A stretch of DNA of 64,000 bases, taken from positions 186,001 through 250,000 of the forward strand of contig NZ_JASCRS010000002.1 in NCBI RefSeq assembly GCF_030010235.1, read 5' to 3'. The notes under the pieces are model-generated. The model saw only the letters and a list, made by a program, of their open reading frames with translations, did no database searches and was not told the DNA's origin. Each line of letters begins with the position of its first letter. Position 1 is the stretch's first letter. The position numbers and the translations under genes are program-made. Positions 25,177 to 33,245 of the stretch are shown one piece after another. The DNA comes from Leucobacter sp. UT-8R-CII-1-4. GTDB taxonomy: Bacteria; Actinomycetota; Actinomycetes; Actinomycetales; Microbacteriaceae.

Positions 25177-25925
25177 GCGCGCAACACGAGACCTCAGCCA
25201 TTATTACCGCCAACGATCTTGGTGTGCGTTTTCGGCGCAACCGCGGATCACGACGCAGTTTCAAAGACTTGTTTTCGTCTAAGCGACGTAAAAGCCAGAG
25301 CGGTGAATTCTGGGCCCTGCGCGACGTGTCATTTTCAGTGCAGCCGGGCGAAGCGATCGGCGTGGTCGGACGCAATGGTCAAGGCAAGTCGACACTGTTG
25401 AAGCTAGTAGCTGGAGTACTGCTCCCCGACGAGGGCAAAGTGAAGGTGCACGGTGGCGTGGCACCGCTAATTGAGCTCACTGGTGGCTTCGCTGGCGATC
25501 TCACCGTACGTGACAATATTCACCTGACGGCTGGCCTACACGGTCTTACCCGCAAAGAGATCGCTGACCGTTTTGACGCGATTGTCGACTTTGCTGAGTC
25601 TGCCGATGTGCTTGACACTCCGTTCAAACACCTCTCAAGCGGCATGAAAGTACGCGTTGCCTTCGCTGTGGTGTCACAGCTCGATGAACCAGTGTTGCTG
25701 GTCGATGAGGTTCTCGCGGTCGGCGACAAAGCCTTTAGGAACAAGTGCTACCGCCGCATCGATGAACTACTGGCCGAGGGCCGCACACTGTTTTTGGTGT
25801 CGCACAATGAGCGCGATCTGCGTCGATTCTGCACCAGAGGCCTCTACCTCGATGGTGGCCAGCTGAAGTTTGACGGGCCGGTTGAAGAGGCGCTGGATCG
25901 CTACAACACCGATCACAACAGCTGA
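25173..25925 (+). CDS. Polysaccharide/teichoic-acid ABC exporter ATPase (Wzt/TagH-like)
   Basis: This is a 250-residue ATPase: Walker A GRNGQGKST, the Wzt/TagH-type segment GGVAPLIELTGGFAGDLTVRDNI, signature HLSSGMKVRVAFAV, Walker B VLLVDEVLAVGD and HNERDL switch. It lacks the C-terminal carbohydrate-binding domain of some Wzt proteins, so it fits the TagH type. It overlaps the permease by four bases. Confidence 0.9.
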   Translation: MSAQHETSAIITANDLGVRFRRNRGSRRSFKDLFSSKRRKSQSGEFWALRDVSFSVQPGEAIGVVGRNGQGKSTLLKLVAGVLLPDEGKVKVHGGVAPLIELTGGFAGDLTVRDNIHLTAGLHGLTRKEIADRFDAIVDFAESADVLDTPFKHLSSGMKVRVAFAVVSQLDEPVLLVDEVLAVGDKAFRNKCYRRIDELLAEGRTLFLVSHNERDLRRFCTRGLYLDGGQLKFDGPVEEALDRYNTDHNS

Positions 25926-25973
25926 TTGCGGGCTGGCTTCATTGTCAGCGTGTTGACTCCGTGCGTATAGGCG

Positions 25974-26630
25974 CTAGTTCCTCGCTTCGTCGCGCTCATC
26001 ATCAGCCAAGAGCGCAAGTAGTCCCTTGACGAGCGCTTGTGTGGAGAACTCAAAGAACTCTTCATCGCGCCGAAATTGTGTTTCGCGGGCAGCCGCAGAG
26101 AGCGCTGGCAGATCAGCGCGTTCGAGCATTCGATCTACATCACGCACCCGCCCTCCGTGGCTGTGCACGACATCAGTGACCGCAAGAGCGTGCTCGGCGA
26201 CGGCGGCAATCAGCAGTGAAGAGTGCGCGAGTTTGAGCTGGTATGCGGCTGCGACGCTCTGCTGATGGGCGTCCATAGCACGCTGCACTTCTGGCGATGT
26301 TTCGTGCGAGTTGCGAACGAGGAAGCCGGCGATTCCCGGGTTCTCAATGGCGAGTTTTCGGAGCGAAAGCGCAATTTCCAGGAGGTGAACCTCGAGTGGA
26401 GCTTCCCCCGGCACGGGTGCTTCCCAGCTCGCAAAAATGGCTTCGGCCGTAATGACCTGAATATCATTAATCCCATTTGTGTGCTTGTAGAGGGCGCGCA
26501 CACCGACGCCTAGTTCCTCAGCGACACCCGCGACGGTTGCCCTGGGCAGGGTGAGCCGTCGTCCGGCAGTTGCAATAGCATCGCGCGTGATCTTTTTGGG
26601 ACGTCCGGGCTTTCGCGGCTCGGAACTCAT
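25974..26630 (-). CDS. TetR-family transcriptional regulator
   Basis: This is a 218-residue protein. After the basic tail GRPKKITRDAIA comes a TetR helix-turn-helix (TVAGVAEELGVGVRALYKHT), then an all-helical ligand domain. ATG 26630 has AGGAGA at four bases. It sits downstream of, and on the same strand as, the siderophore-binding lipoprotein gene, with a 13-bp hairpin between them. An inverted repeat at 27735-27751 in the divergent promoter region is a plausible operator. Ligand unknown. Confidence 0.85.
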   Translation of the reverse strand: MSSEPRKPGRPKKITRDAIATAGRRLTLPRATVAGVAEELGVGVRALYKHTNGINDIQVITAEAIFASWEAPVPGEAPLEVHLLEIALSLRKLAIENPGIAGFLVRNSHETSPEVQRAMDAHQQSVAAAYQLKLAHSSLLIAAVAEHALAVTDVVHSHGGRVRDVDRMLERADLPALSAAARETQFRRDEEFFEFSTQALVKGLLALLADDERDEARN

Positions 26631-26649
26631 GTGCTCTCCTGTGGTCGAC

Positions 26650-26680
26650 GCTGCGGGGCGGTGAGTTACCGCCCCGCAGC
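26650..26680 (-). terminator. GC-rich hairpin after the siderophore-binding lipoprotein gene
   Basis: A 13-bp perfect stem (26650-26662 with 26668-26680) has a 5-base loop and no U run, the usual form in high-GC actinobacteria. It starts six bases past the lipoprotein stop and precedes the tetR start, so it should limit read-through into tetR. Confidence 0.7.
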
Positions 26681-26686
26681 ACAGTG

Positions 26687-27706
26687 CTAGGAGTCGAGTG
26701 CGGGCACAATCTGGCCCGCAATGACCTTCTCGATAACGTAGCTGATTGAGAGCGGTGATGGGTTACGAAGCGCGGTGCTCGCTGAGAGATCCATGGCGAT
26801 GTATCCGTTCTGCTGCACAGCGTTCAGCTCCTTGAACAGTGTCGAAGATTCCCAACGGCTTTGCGTATCGGCCCCGAAGTATCCGATCATCACGATATCT
26901 GCGTCGAGTGCGGCAATGTTCTCTTCAGAGACGCCTGCCGAGCCTGAACCATCCGCGAGGCTTGGCAAGGCTGCAGCGGTCTTGCTGAAGCTTAGGCCGA
27001 ATGCTTCAAGTACTTCAACGCTCGCGTCATTTGGGTCGTTCATCACTTTGAACTGGTCTGGGGTGCCGAGCGAAAGTGTGTAGTCGTGGCCCGCAGTCTG
27101 TGGATACTGCTTCACTGCTGCGGCAAGCTCTGCCTCGGTTTCTGCGATGAGGGTTTGTGCTTCGGTGGTCTTGCCGAGGGCCGATGCGATTGCGAGCGCC
27201 TGGTCACGCCACGGAAGTTGCAGGTAGTTCTTGTCGCTTGGGCCAAGCACGGGCGCGATTTGAGAGAGCTGGTCGTAGTACTGACCGAGTTGCGTGTAGG
27301 TGTTCGCGATGATGAGGTCGGGCTGCATGGCTGCGATTGCTTCGACATCGAGCTCAGCGCCGTTTGCACCCTGCGTTGTTGTGTCAATGATCGTAGGCAC
27401 TTCGTCGAGCGCGGGCGCAAGCCACGGTGCAACTCCGTCGGGGGTCGCAAAGAACTTCGCCATCGCGATCGGCGTGACGTCGAGGTCAACGGCGATATCT
27501 GTTTCGAGTAGGCCGAGTGTGACGACCTTTTCTGGAGCAGCGTCGAGTTCGAGTGTGCCGTAGGCATGTTCCACAACGATTGCGTTTTCGCCTGGGCTGA
27601 CGTCGCTATCGCCGCTGGGTGATCCAGCGCTACAGGAGGCTAGACCGAGGGCGAGTGCAGAAAGTAGTGCGGCTGAAACGACGCGGCGAACAGGGGTGAC
27701 GTGCAT
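26687..27706 (-). CDS. Iron-siderophore ABC transporter substrate-binding lipoprotein (FepB/FecB-like)
   Basis: This is a 339-residue lipoprotein with lipobox LASC (residue about 25). The class III binding-protein fold is clear: PEKVVTLGLLETDIAVDLDV, LDVEAIAAMQPDLIIANTYT, YDQLSQIAPVL, and SEENIAALDADIVMI in the second lobe. It should capture ferric siderophores for the FecCD permeases encoded divergently. ATG 27706 has AAGGAG at four bases. The gene faces sip and fecCD across a 113-base promoter region. Confidence 0.92.
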   Translation of the reverse strand: MHVTPVRRVVSAALLSALALGLASCSAGSPSGDSDVSPGENAIVVEHAYGTLELDAAPEKVVTLGLLETDIAVDLDVTPIAMAKFFATPDGVAPWLAPALDEVPTIIDTTTQGANGAELDVEAIAAMQPDLIIANTYTQLGQYYDQLSQIAPVLGPSDKNYLQLPWRDQALAIASALGKTTEAQTLIAETEAELAAAVKQYPQTAGHDYTLSLGTPDQFKVMNDPNDASVEVLEAFGLSFSKTAAALPSLADGSGSAGVSEENIAALDADIVMIGYFGADTQSRWESSTLFKELNAVQQNGYIAMDLSASTALRNPSPLSISYVIEKVIAGQIVPALDS

Positions 27707-27734
27707 GGTGCTCCTTGAATGGAAAGGATGAAAT

Positions 27735-27765
27735 CAAACATCTCATGTTTGTAAGGGCAACCTTA
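27735..27765. promoter_or_regulatory. Two adjacent dyads in the divergent iron-uptake promoter region
   Basis: The first is CAAACAT-ctc-ATGTTTG (27735-27751), a perfect 7-bp dyad suited to a TetR dimer. The second, directly abutting, is TAAGG-gcaa-CCTTA (27752-27765), which resembles half of a DtxR/IdeR iron box. A direct repeat CCTTAATG-CCTTAATG follows (27761-27776). Together they suggest dual control by iron and by the local TetR protein. Binding is inferred. Confidence 0.55.
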
Positions 27766-27819
27766 ATGCCTTAATGTTGATCGAGGCAACACACCAAACT
27801 CAGAGCGAAGGAATCAGGC

Positions 27820-28704
27820 GTGAGTGAAAAAACAAAACCTCTCTACGGAGGCAGGCACAGCGCGGTACTCGAACACCCTGACCATGTGCGCGGGATCAAC
27901 CACGGAACGATGACCATTACCGCAATTGCCGAACTCGCACCCTCGGTGACGCGGCTTACCGCGACACTGAACCACGAGGGCGACCCCGAACGCTGGTTCG
28001 TCACCAACCCAGCGATTCGACTCGAACTCCCCGACCACGAGAGCGAAGACACCGTTTCACGGGTCTACACCGTGCGTGCGGTACGGCAAAACAAGCATGC
28101 GATCGAAATCGACGTAGACGTGGTTCGACACCCAGGCCAAAGCGTTGTCATGAGTTGGCTAAAAACACTCGAAATCGGTGACAGCACAAGAATCCTCGGC
28201 CCCCGAGCGCACTTCACGCCCTACAACGAACAGCAACTTCCGCTCGGCATCTTCGCCGACGAAACCGCAATCCCCGCTGTCGCGACGATCATTCGAGATA
28301 TGCCAACAACCCGAAAAGCAGAAATCTGGGTCGAAACACCCGACAGTGCCGTGGTGACAGATCTCCCGCAGCACCCCGGTGTCACCCTGCACTGGCTACA
28401 ACGCTCCATCAGCGAAGCACCCGCAAGCACCGGGCGACTCGTAGACGCCGCAACCGAGTTCTCCGAGAAAACCGAGGGGCAGCTTTCGGTGTGGGCCTGC
28501 GGCGAACACGGCGAAATGAAACGAATTCGCGACCACTTCCGAAAAGACAGAGGCCTGCCTCGGGAGCAGGTAGTTGTCTTCGGATACTGGCGCAAACTCG
28601 TGACCAGCTCCGAAATCGACGAACAGCGGCTACAAAGGTACGAGAAGGAACTCGCCGTGAACCCAAGCATGACCGTCCTCGACGAATTTGAGGAAAGTGA
28701 ATAG
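27820..28704 (+). CDS. Siderophore-interacting protein (SIP family FAD-dependent ferric reductase)
   Basis: This is a 294-residue cytoplasmic flavoprotein that releases iron by reducing ferric siderophores. It has the FAD-binding motif SRVYTVRAV, the ILGPRAHF segment, the NAD(P)H-side WACGEHGEMKRIRDHF and the SIP signature VVVFGYWRKLV. GTG 27820 has GAAGGAA upstream. It leads an operon with two permeases and starts 113 bases from the divergent binding-protein gene. Confidence 0.92.
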   Translation: MSEKTKPLYGGRHSAVLEHPDHVRGINHGTMTITAIAELAPSVTRLTATLNHEGDPERWFVTNPAIRLELPDHESEDTVSRVYTVRAVRQNKHAIEIDVDVVRHPGQSVVMSWLKTLEIGDSTRILGPRAHFTPYNEQQLPLGIFADETAIPAVATIIRDMPTTRKAEIWVETPDSAVVTDLPQHPGVTLHWLQRSISEAPASTGRLVDAATEFSEKTEGQLSVWACGEHGEMKRIRDHFRKDRGLPREQVVVFGYWRKLVTSSEIDEQRLQRYEKELAVNPSMTVLDEFEESE

Positions 28705-29719
28705 CCCAAAGCGGCTCTCGCGGCGGCACCGCACCCTCATCGCATTCCTAGCGACAGGCACGATTCTGGCTCTCGCACTTGTGCTGGGGATCTGTATCGG
28801 CGGTCAGTTCACGCCACCTGAGACAGTGCTCGCGGCCCTCCAAGGCCAAAGCGATCGCAGCGCGCTCGCGATTATCTGGGAAATTCGGATCCCGCGCACA
28901 CTCGCCGCTGCCGTCGCAGGCCTTGGGCTCGGTCTCGCCGCTTCCCTCCTCCAAACTCTGACTCGAAACCCGGTTGCAGATGCCGGCCTGCTCGGTTCAA
29001 ACGCTGGTGCGACCGTTGTCGTGGCCGTTGGCATGGCCACCGGCGCGGCCGGAGGGTTCATCGCACAAAGCGCATTTGCGTTTCTCGGCGCACTCATTGC
29101 CACAGCGTTTGTCTGTGCAGTCGGGCTCAGCGGCAGAGTTCATTCGGTCACACGACTTGTGCTGCTCGGAGTGGCCCTCAGCGCAGTACTCATCGGTATG
29201 ACCAACGGAATCATGCTCGCTGTTCCACAAGCTTTCGAAGGCATGCGCCACTGGTTGGCGGGATCGACAGTGGGGGTGCCGCTTTCTGCGACAACCATCG
29301 GAGCGATCACTGTGCTCAGCGCGCTGCTACTTGCGGCCCTCGTTTCACGCAGCCTCGAACTCACACGCCTCGGCGAAGACTCAGCGCGAGCCCTTGGCGC
29401 CAGACTCGGGCTCACACGCACGGGCACAGTGGTGAGTGTCGCACTCGCGAGTTCTGCCGCAACCGCGCTGGTAGGACCGGTCGCGTTTGTCGGACTCATC
29501 GCGGCTCACGCCGCCGCCCGGCTCTCCGAGCTGGCTGGGCTCGACGCATACGCACGGCACTCGCTCTCGGCAATCGGAGGCGCGATTTTGCTGCTGTGCG
29601 CAGACATTATTGGTCGCGTCGCGCTTTGGCCAGGCGAACTTCCTGCTGGCATCGTGATCGCTGTCATTGGAGCCCCCGCTCTGCTTTGGATTGTGCGTAA
29701 GGCGAGGAGCCTCACATGA
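28697..29719 (+). CDS. FecCD-family siderophore permease 1
   Basis: This is a 340-residue permease with about nine or ten helices. FecCD motifs are present: EIRIPRTLAAAVAGLGLGLA, LLQTLTRNPVADAGLLGSNAGA, LGEDSARALGARLGL and ALVGPVAFVGLIAAHAAR-like sequence. GTG 28697 overlaps the sip stop by eight bases. It should form a heterodimer with the next gene's product. Confidence 0.92.
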   Translation: MNSPKRLSRRHRTLIAFLATGTILALALVLGICIGGQFTPPETVLAALQGQSDRSALAIIWEIRIPRTLAAAVAGLGLGLAASLLQTLTRNPVADAGLLGSNAGATVVVAVGMATGAAGGFIAQSAFAFLGALIATAFVCAVGLSGRVHSVTRLVLLGVALSAVLIGMTNGIMLAVPQAFEGMRHWLAGSTVGVPLSATTIGAITVLSALLLAALVSRSLELTRLGEDSARALGARLGLTRTGTVVSVALASSAATALVGPVAFVGLIAAHAAARLSELAGLDAYARHSLSAIGGAILLLCADIIGRVALWPGELPAGIVIAVIGAPALLWIVRKARSLT

Positions 29720-30759
29720 AATACACCAAGGGTTCGCCCCGGTTACAGCATCGGAATCGGCAGAGCCAGCGACCGCTCAGAACGGTAATTGTCTGGAGCT
29801 CGCTCACCATCATTGCGCTCACAACGATTGTGCTTGGGGTGTCACTCGGCAGTTATCTACTCAGCGCAGACCAACTTTTCGCCGTGCTCACCGGCCAAGA
29901 ACAGGGTTTCGAACGCACAGTAGTTTTGGAGTGGCGACTCCCCCGAGCACTCACAGCGCTCGGCGTGGGCGCCTGTCTCGGCCTCAGCGGGGCGCTGCTG
30001 CAGACCGTGACTCGCAATCCGCTCGCTTCACCCGATCTCATCGGCATCTCAGGCGGTGCTTTTACAGCGGTGCTCTTACTCGTCGTTGTACTCGGTTCGG
30101 AATGGGCAGTGGTTGGCCCCGCCGCTCTCGCCGGCGGACTCGTGACCGCCGCACTTGTTTTTTCGCTCTCGGGCGGGAGCGCTCGACACGGCAAAAGCCG
30201 CTTCCTTCTGGTCGGCGTGGCTGTTGCCGCGCTCCTCAGCGGGGTAAACAGTTGGGTCGTCATGTCAGCATCACTCGAATCTGCGATGGCGGCAGCGGCA
30301 TGGGGCGCTGGATCACTCGCCGCGTCGACTTGGCAAAGCACGGGGGTCGCTATCGGAGTGCTCGTGATCTGCGGCGTACTCTGCGCGTTCACCGCCAGGC
30401 GGATCCGCGTGCATCAGCTCGGCGATGACCTCTCCCAGGCGCTGGGCGCCGCTCCCGCCCGGCTTCGCATCGAATTGCTGGTGATTTCTGTCATTCTCGT
30501 TTCGGCAGCGACGGCGCTCTGCGGCCCGATCGGCTTGCTTCCGCTCGTCGCAACACCAATCGCTCGAGCAATCGTACGATCCGGGAACGCGCCGCTCGCC
30601 GGCTCAGCTGCGGTCGGTGCCGCTCTGCTCGCCATCGCCGATCTTCTCGCTCAGCACGTGGTGCCCGGATCACCCCCGGCAGGGCTTGTCACCACGGTAA
30701 TCGGTGGCGCCTATCTGCTCGTCTTGATTCTTGCGGGAAGAAAATCGGGCGTCGCATGA
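29716..30759 (+). CDS. FecCD-family siderophore permease 2
   Basis: This is a 347-residue permease, a paralogue of its neighbour: EWRLPRALTALGVGACLGLS, LLQTVTRNPLASPDLIGISG, LGDDLSQALGAAPARLR, ATALCGPIGLLPLVATPIAR. ATG 29716 overlaps the previous stop (ATGA). No ATPase gene follows; the transcript ends at a hairpin at 30771. Confidence 0.92.
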   Translation: MKYTKGSPRLQHRNRQSQRPLRTVIVWSSLTIIALTTIVLGVSLGSYLLSADQLFAVLTGQEQGFERTVVLEWRLPRALTALGVGACLGLSGALLQTVTRNPLASPDLIGISGGAFTAVLLLVVVLGSEWAVVGPAALAGGLVTAALVFSLSGGSARHGKSRFLLVGVAVAALLSGVNSWVVMSASLESAMAAAAWGAGSLAASTWQSTGVAIGVLVICGVLCAFTARRIRVHQLGDDLSQALGAAPARLRIELLVISVILVSAATALCGPIGLLPLVATPIARAIVRSGNAPLAGSAAVGAALLAIADLLAQHVVPGSPPAGLVTTVIGGAYLLVLILAGRKSGVA

Positions 30760-30770
30760 GCCCGCGTTTC

Positions 30771-30868
30771 CTGCCGTCATCCTGGGGCCGAGCAGCAGCT
30801 CGCAGGATGACGGCAGCCAATCAGTTCTATGGGATCCTGTGAGTTGCCGCGCTCACGCAGGATGACGG
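30771..30868 (+). terminator. Hairpin and repeated CAGGATGACGG element after the siderophore permeases
   Basis: CTGCCGTCATCCTG (30771-30784) pairs perfectly with 30803-30816 over 14 bp. A third copy, CAGGATGACGG, lies at 30858-30868. It is placed between the plus-strand permease operon and a convergent minus-strand gene whose stop is at 30881, so termination is its likely job. The third arm could pair alternatively with the first. Confidence 0.7.
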
Positions 30869-30880
30869 TACGGGCGGATG

Positions 30881-32110
30881 TTAGCTCTGCTGGCTCCGCT
30901 TGCGATCTTCGGCGCGGGCAATCAGGGTCTCGATCGCCGCAGTGAAACGCTTGGTCGGCTCACCCTGCGTGGTGTCACCGAAGTAGTGCTTCGACCACTG
31001 GCCGAGTCGCTCCTTGGCGGCCTCATCACTAATGACACCATCAAGCACCTCAACAATGTTCTCGGTCTGCTTCTTCGATAGCCACTCGCAAACGCTCAGG
31101 TATCCACCCTCGTCGACCTCAGCTTCTGCCGCTGCAGGCCGGGTCACCATGAGAGGTTTGCCGGTTGCGAGCCGGTCGTACACCATCGCCGAGATGTCGC
31201 AGATTGCAACATCTGGCAGGCTCAGCTGCCAGCCGAGCGCGGGAGCAGTGTCGTAGATGTGCTGTGCGGTTGGATCTTGTCGATTCGCCTCAGCGATCGC
31301 CGCGATAATTCGCTCGTTTGCGGCACCAAATTTTGCGTCGACGACACCGCTGCGCGGGTGTGGCCGGTAAACAACACGGTGCCGACCGGTTGCCAGCAGT
31401 TGCTTCACCAGAGTTTCACCGTGGCTGGCCACCGAACCATAGAGCGCGGCCGGGCGGTCACCTTCCCAGGTCGGTGCATAGAAGACCACGGTGCGGTCGT
31501 CAGGAACGAAAGGCGGTTCACCACTCAAATGGTCGGTCTGTGGGCGACCGATTGCAAAGGTGCGGCTGTCAAGGTCGTAGTCCCAAAGCACGCGGTTCAA
31601 TCGCTCACGAGCAGCATCACCAGCGATGAAGGCGTAGTCGTAGCTCTTGTACTGGTTGCTCACCATGTACATCTTGTCGCTCTCACCGTGATTGATAAAC
31701 ACGTGCCAGCGACGGCCGTAGCGCATCATCTGGAAGTTCCTGGTGTTCTGGTTCACGTAGAGCACCACCTCAAGCGGTTGAGTCTCAAGGAACTCTTCAA
31801 TGTCGGTGACCTTCTGCACAAAGGCAACCTCAAGGCCGCTCTCTTCCATCAGCAGCTTCGCGCCAGCAGGATTTCGCGCGAGCACCACAACCGGGTGCGT
31901 CTTCGAAAGCTCACGAAGGGGCGCATACCACTGCCGCATTTGGTAGATGTTTACGTCGCTATCGGCGAAGTACACGCCGACACGAAAGTGCTGCGTTGGC
32001 AGTGGGCCACGCTGCTCGACGAGCGCACGCGCACCAAAAAGCGCCTTGCGCCCGGCGTACACCTTCTTCGCAAGTTTCTTGGCACGCCTAAAATCTGTTG
32101 CAATCTGCAT
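30881..32110 (-). CDS. CDP-glycerol glycerophosphotransferase family protein (single domain)
   Basis: This is a 409-residue TagB/TagF-like transferase. It has an N-terminal amphipathic basic segment, then a GT-B-like fold with RWHVFINHGESDKMYM, FAIGRPQTDHL, TVVFYAPTWEGDRPAALYGS, RHRVVYRPHPRSG and DVAICDISAMVYDRLATGKP. Members polymerise or prime glycerol-phosphate units of wall teichoic acid at the inner membrane face. It is divergent from the GT2 gene at 32151. The role is inferred from family; the true acceptor and donor are unknown. Confidence 0.86.
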   Translation of the reverse strand: MQIATDFRRAKKLAKKVYAGRKALFGARALVEQRGPLPTQHFRVGVYFADSDVNIYQMRQWYAPLRELSKTHPVVVLARNPAGAKLLMEESGLEVAFVQKVTDIEEFLETQPLEVVLYVNQNTRNFQMMRYGRRWHVFINHGESDKMYMVSNQYKSYDYAFIAGDAARERLNRVLWDYDLDSRTFAIGRPQTDHLSGEPPFVPDDRTVVFYAPTWEGDRPAALYGSVASHGETLVKQLLATGRHRVVYRPHPRSGVVDAKFGAANERIIAAIAEANRQDPTAQHIYDTAPALGWQLSLPDVAICDISAMVYDRLATGKPLMVTRPAAAEAEVDEGGYLSVCEWLSKKQTENIVEVLDGVISDEAAKERLGQWSKHYFGDTTQGEPTKRFTAAIETLIARAEDRKRSQQS

Positions 32111-32150
32111 AGCTCAAGCCTAATTCAGTAGCGCATGCCAGAATAATTGA

Positions 32151-33185
32151 GTGGATCTCAAACCTTTGCCGGAATTGCCCGGCGTGAGCTATGTGATGCC
32201 TGTGCTCAACGAGGAAGGTTACCTCGAGAGCGCAGTGCGTACGATTCTTGATCAGGATTACCAGGGCGACAAGCAAATCGTGCTCGCCCTTGGTCCGTCG
32301 AGTGACCGAACCAACGAAATCGCCGAGTCTTTGGCGGCCGAGGATCCCCGAGTCAGTCTCGTACCAAACCCGCAGCGGGATATTCCGATCGGATTGAATC
32401 TCGCAATTGGCGCGAGCGTGCACCCCGTGATTGTGCGGGTTGATGCGCACAGTGAGCTCACTCCTGACTACACCCGGCGTGGCATTGAAGCGCTGCGACG
32501 CGAGGGTGCAGCAAATGTTGGTGGCGTGATGCGTGCAGCCGGAGCAACCCCGGTTCAACGCGCTATTGCAGCCGGATACAACAGCCCCTATGGCCTTGGC
32601 GGTGGCGCCTATCATCTTGACGGTACGCCAGGTCCGGCCGAGAGCGCGTATCTTGGCATTTTTCGGGCCGAGGCAGTTGCCGCAGTTGGTGGCTACGACC
32701 CATACATTCGCCGAGGCGAAGACTGGGAACTGAATCTTCGCATCCGCAATGCGGGTGGCTTGGTCTGGTTTGAACCTGCCCTCGGGGTGACCTATTGGCC
32801 TCGCGCAAGTTTTGGCAATCTTGCTAAACAGTTTTTTGCTACCGGTGCATGGCGCGCGGTGATCACCGCCCGTCACCCGAAAGAGACACCGCTGCGTTTT
32901 TATCTGCCTGGCATGCTGGTACTCGGTCTTGCGCTGAGTGTCATGGTGTTGCTGCTACAAATCATCGGCGCGCTGCCGTGGCAGTGGTGGTCAATTGTGC
33001 ACTTCACTCCCGTGGCGTACCTTGCAGCGGTGCTCTTCGCGTGCACACGGTTGCCGGGTCTTCGCGGATCTGAGCGTGTGCTCGGTCTGTGGGCCCTGAT
33101 CACCATGCATTTATGCTGGGGCACTGGCTTTTTGTGGGGTTTGATCGGCGGAGCTGGGCGTACCGTCGACAAATCGCGAATGTAA
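32151..33185 (+). CDS. Glycosyltransferase family 2 membrane protein
   Basis: This is a 344-residue GT-A fold enzyme: VSYVMPVLNEEGYLESAV, IVLALGPSSDRTNEIAE, IVRVDAHSEL for the DxD-type metal site, GVMRAAG, and RRGEDWELNLRIRNAGG as the acidic base region. Two or three C-terminal membrane helices follow (about residues 255-330). It resembles ExoA-like succinoglycan transferases. GTG start at 32151. It is part of the glycopolymer locus. Confidence 0.87.
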   Translation: MDLKPLPELPGVSYVMPVLNEEGYLESAVRTILDQDYQGDKQIVLALGPSSDRTNEIAESLAAEDPRVSLVPNPQRDIPIGLNLAIGASVHPVIVRVDAHSELTPDYTRRGIEALRREGAANVGGVMRAAGATPVQRAIAAGYNSPYGLGGGAYHLDGTPGPAESAYLGIFRAEAVAAVGGYDPYIRRGEDWELNLRIRNAGGLVWFEPALGVTYWPRASFGNLAKQFFATGAWRAVITARHPKETPLRFYLPGMLVLGLALSVMVLLLQIIGALPWQWWSIVHFTPVAYLAAVLFACTRLPGLRGSERVLGLWALITMHLCWGTGFLWGLIGGAGRTVDKSRM

Positions 33186-33191
33186 GTATTG

Positions 33192-33233
33192 ATGTCGTTG
33201 CTGCGCGCCGATGGCACAGCGCAGCAACGACGT
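33192..33233. terminator. Hairpin between the GT2 and TagF-like genes
   Basis: A perfect GTCGTTGCTGCGC / GCGCAGCAACGAC stem (33194-33206 with 33219-33231), extended by one wobble pair and one A-T pair, lies seven bases after the GT2 stop and before the convergent gene's stop at 33246. It probably serves both strands. No U run. Confidence 0.72.
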
Positions 33234-33245
33234 AGTGCAGCGCTA

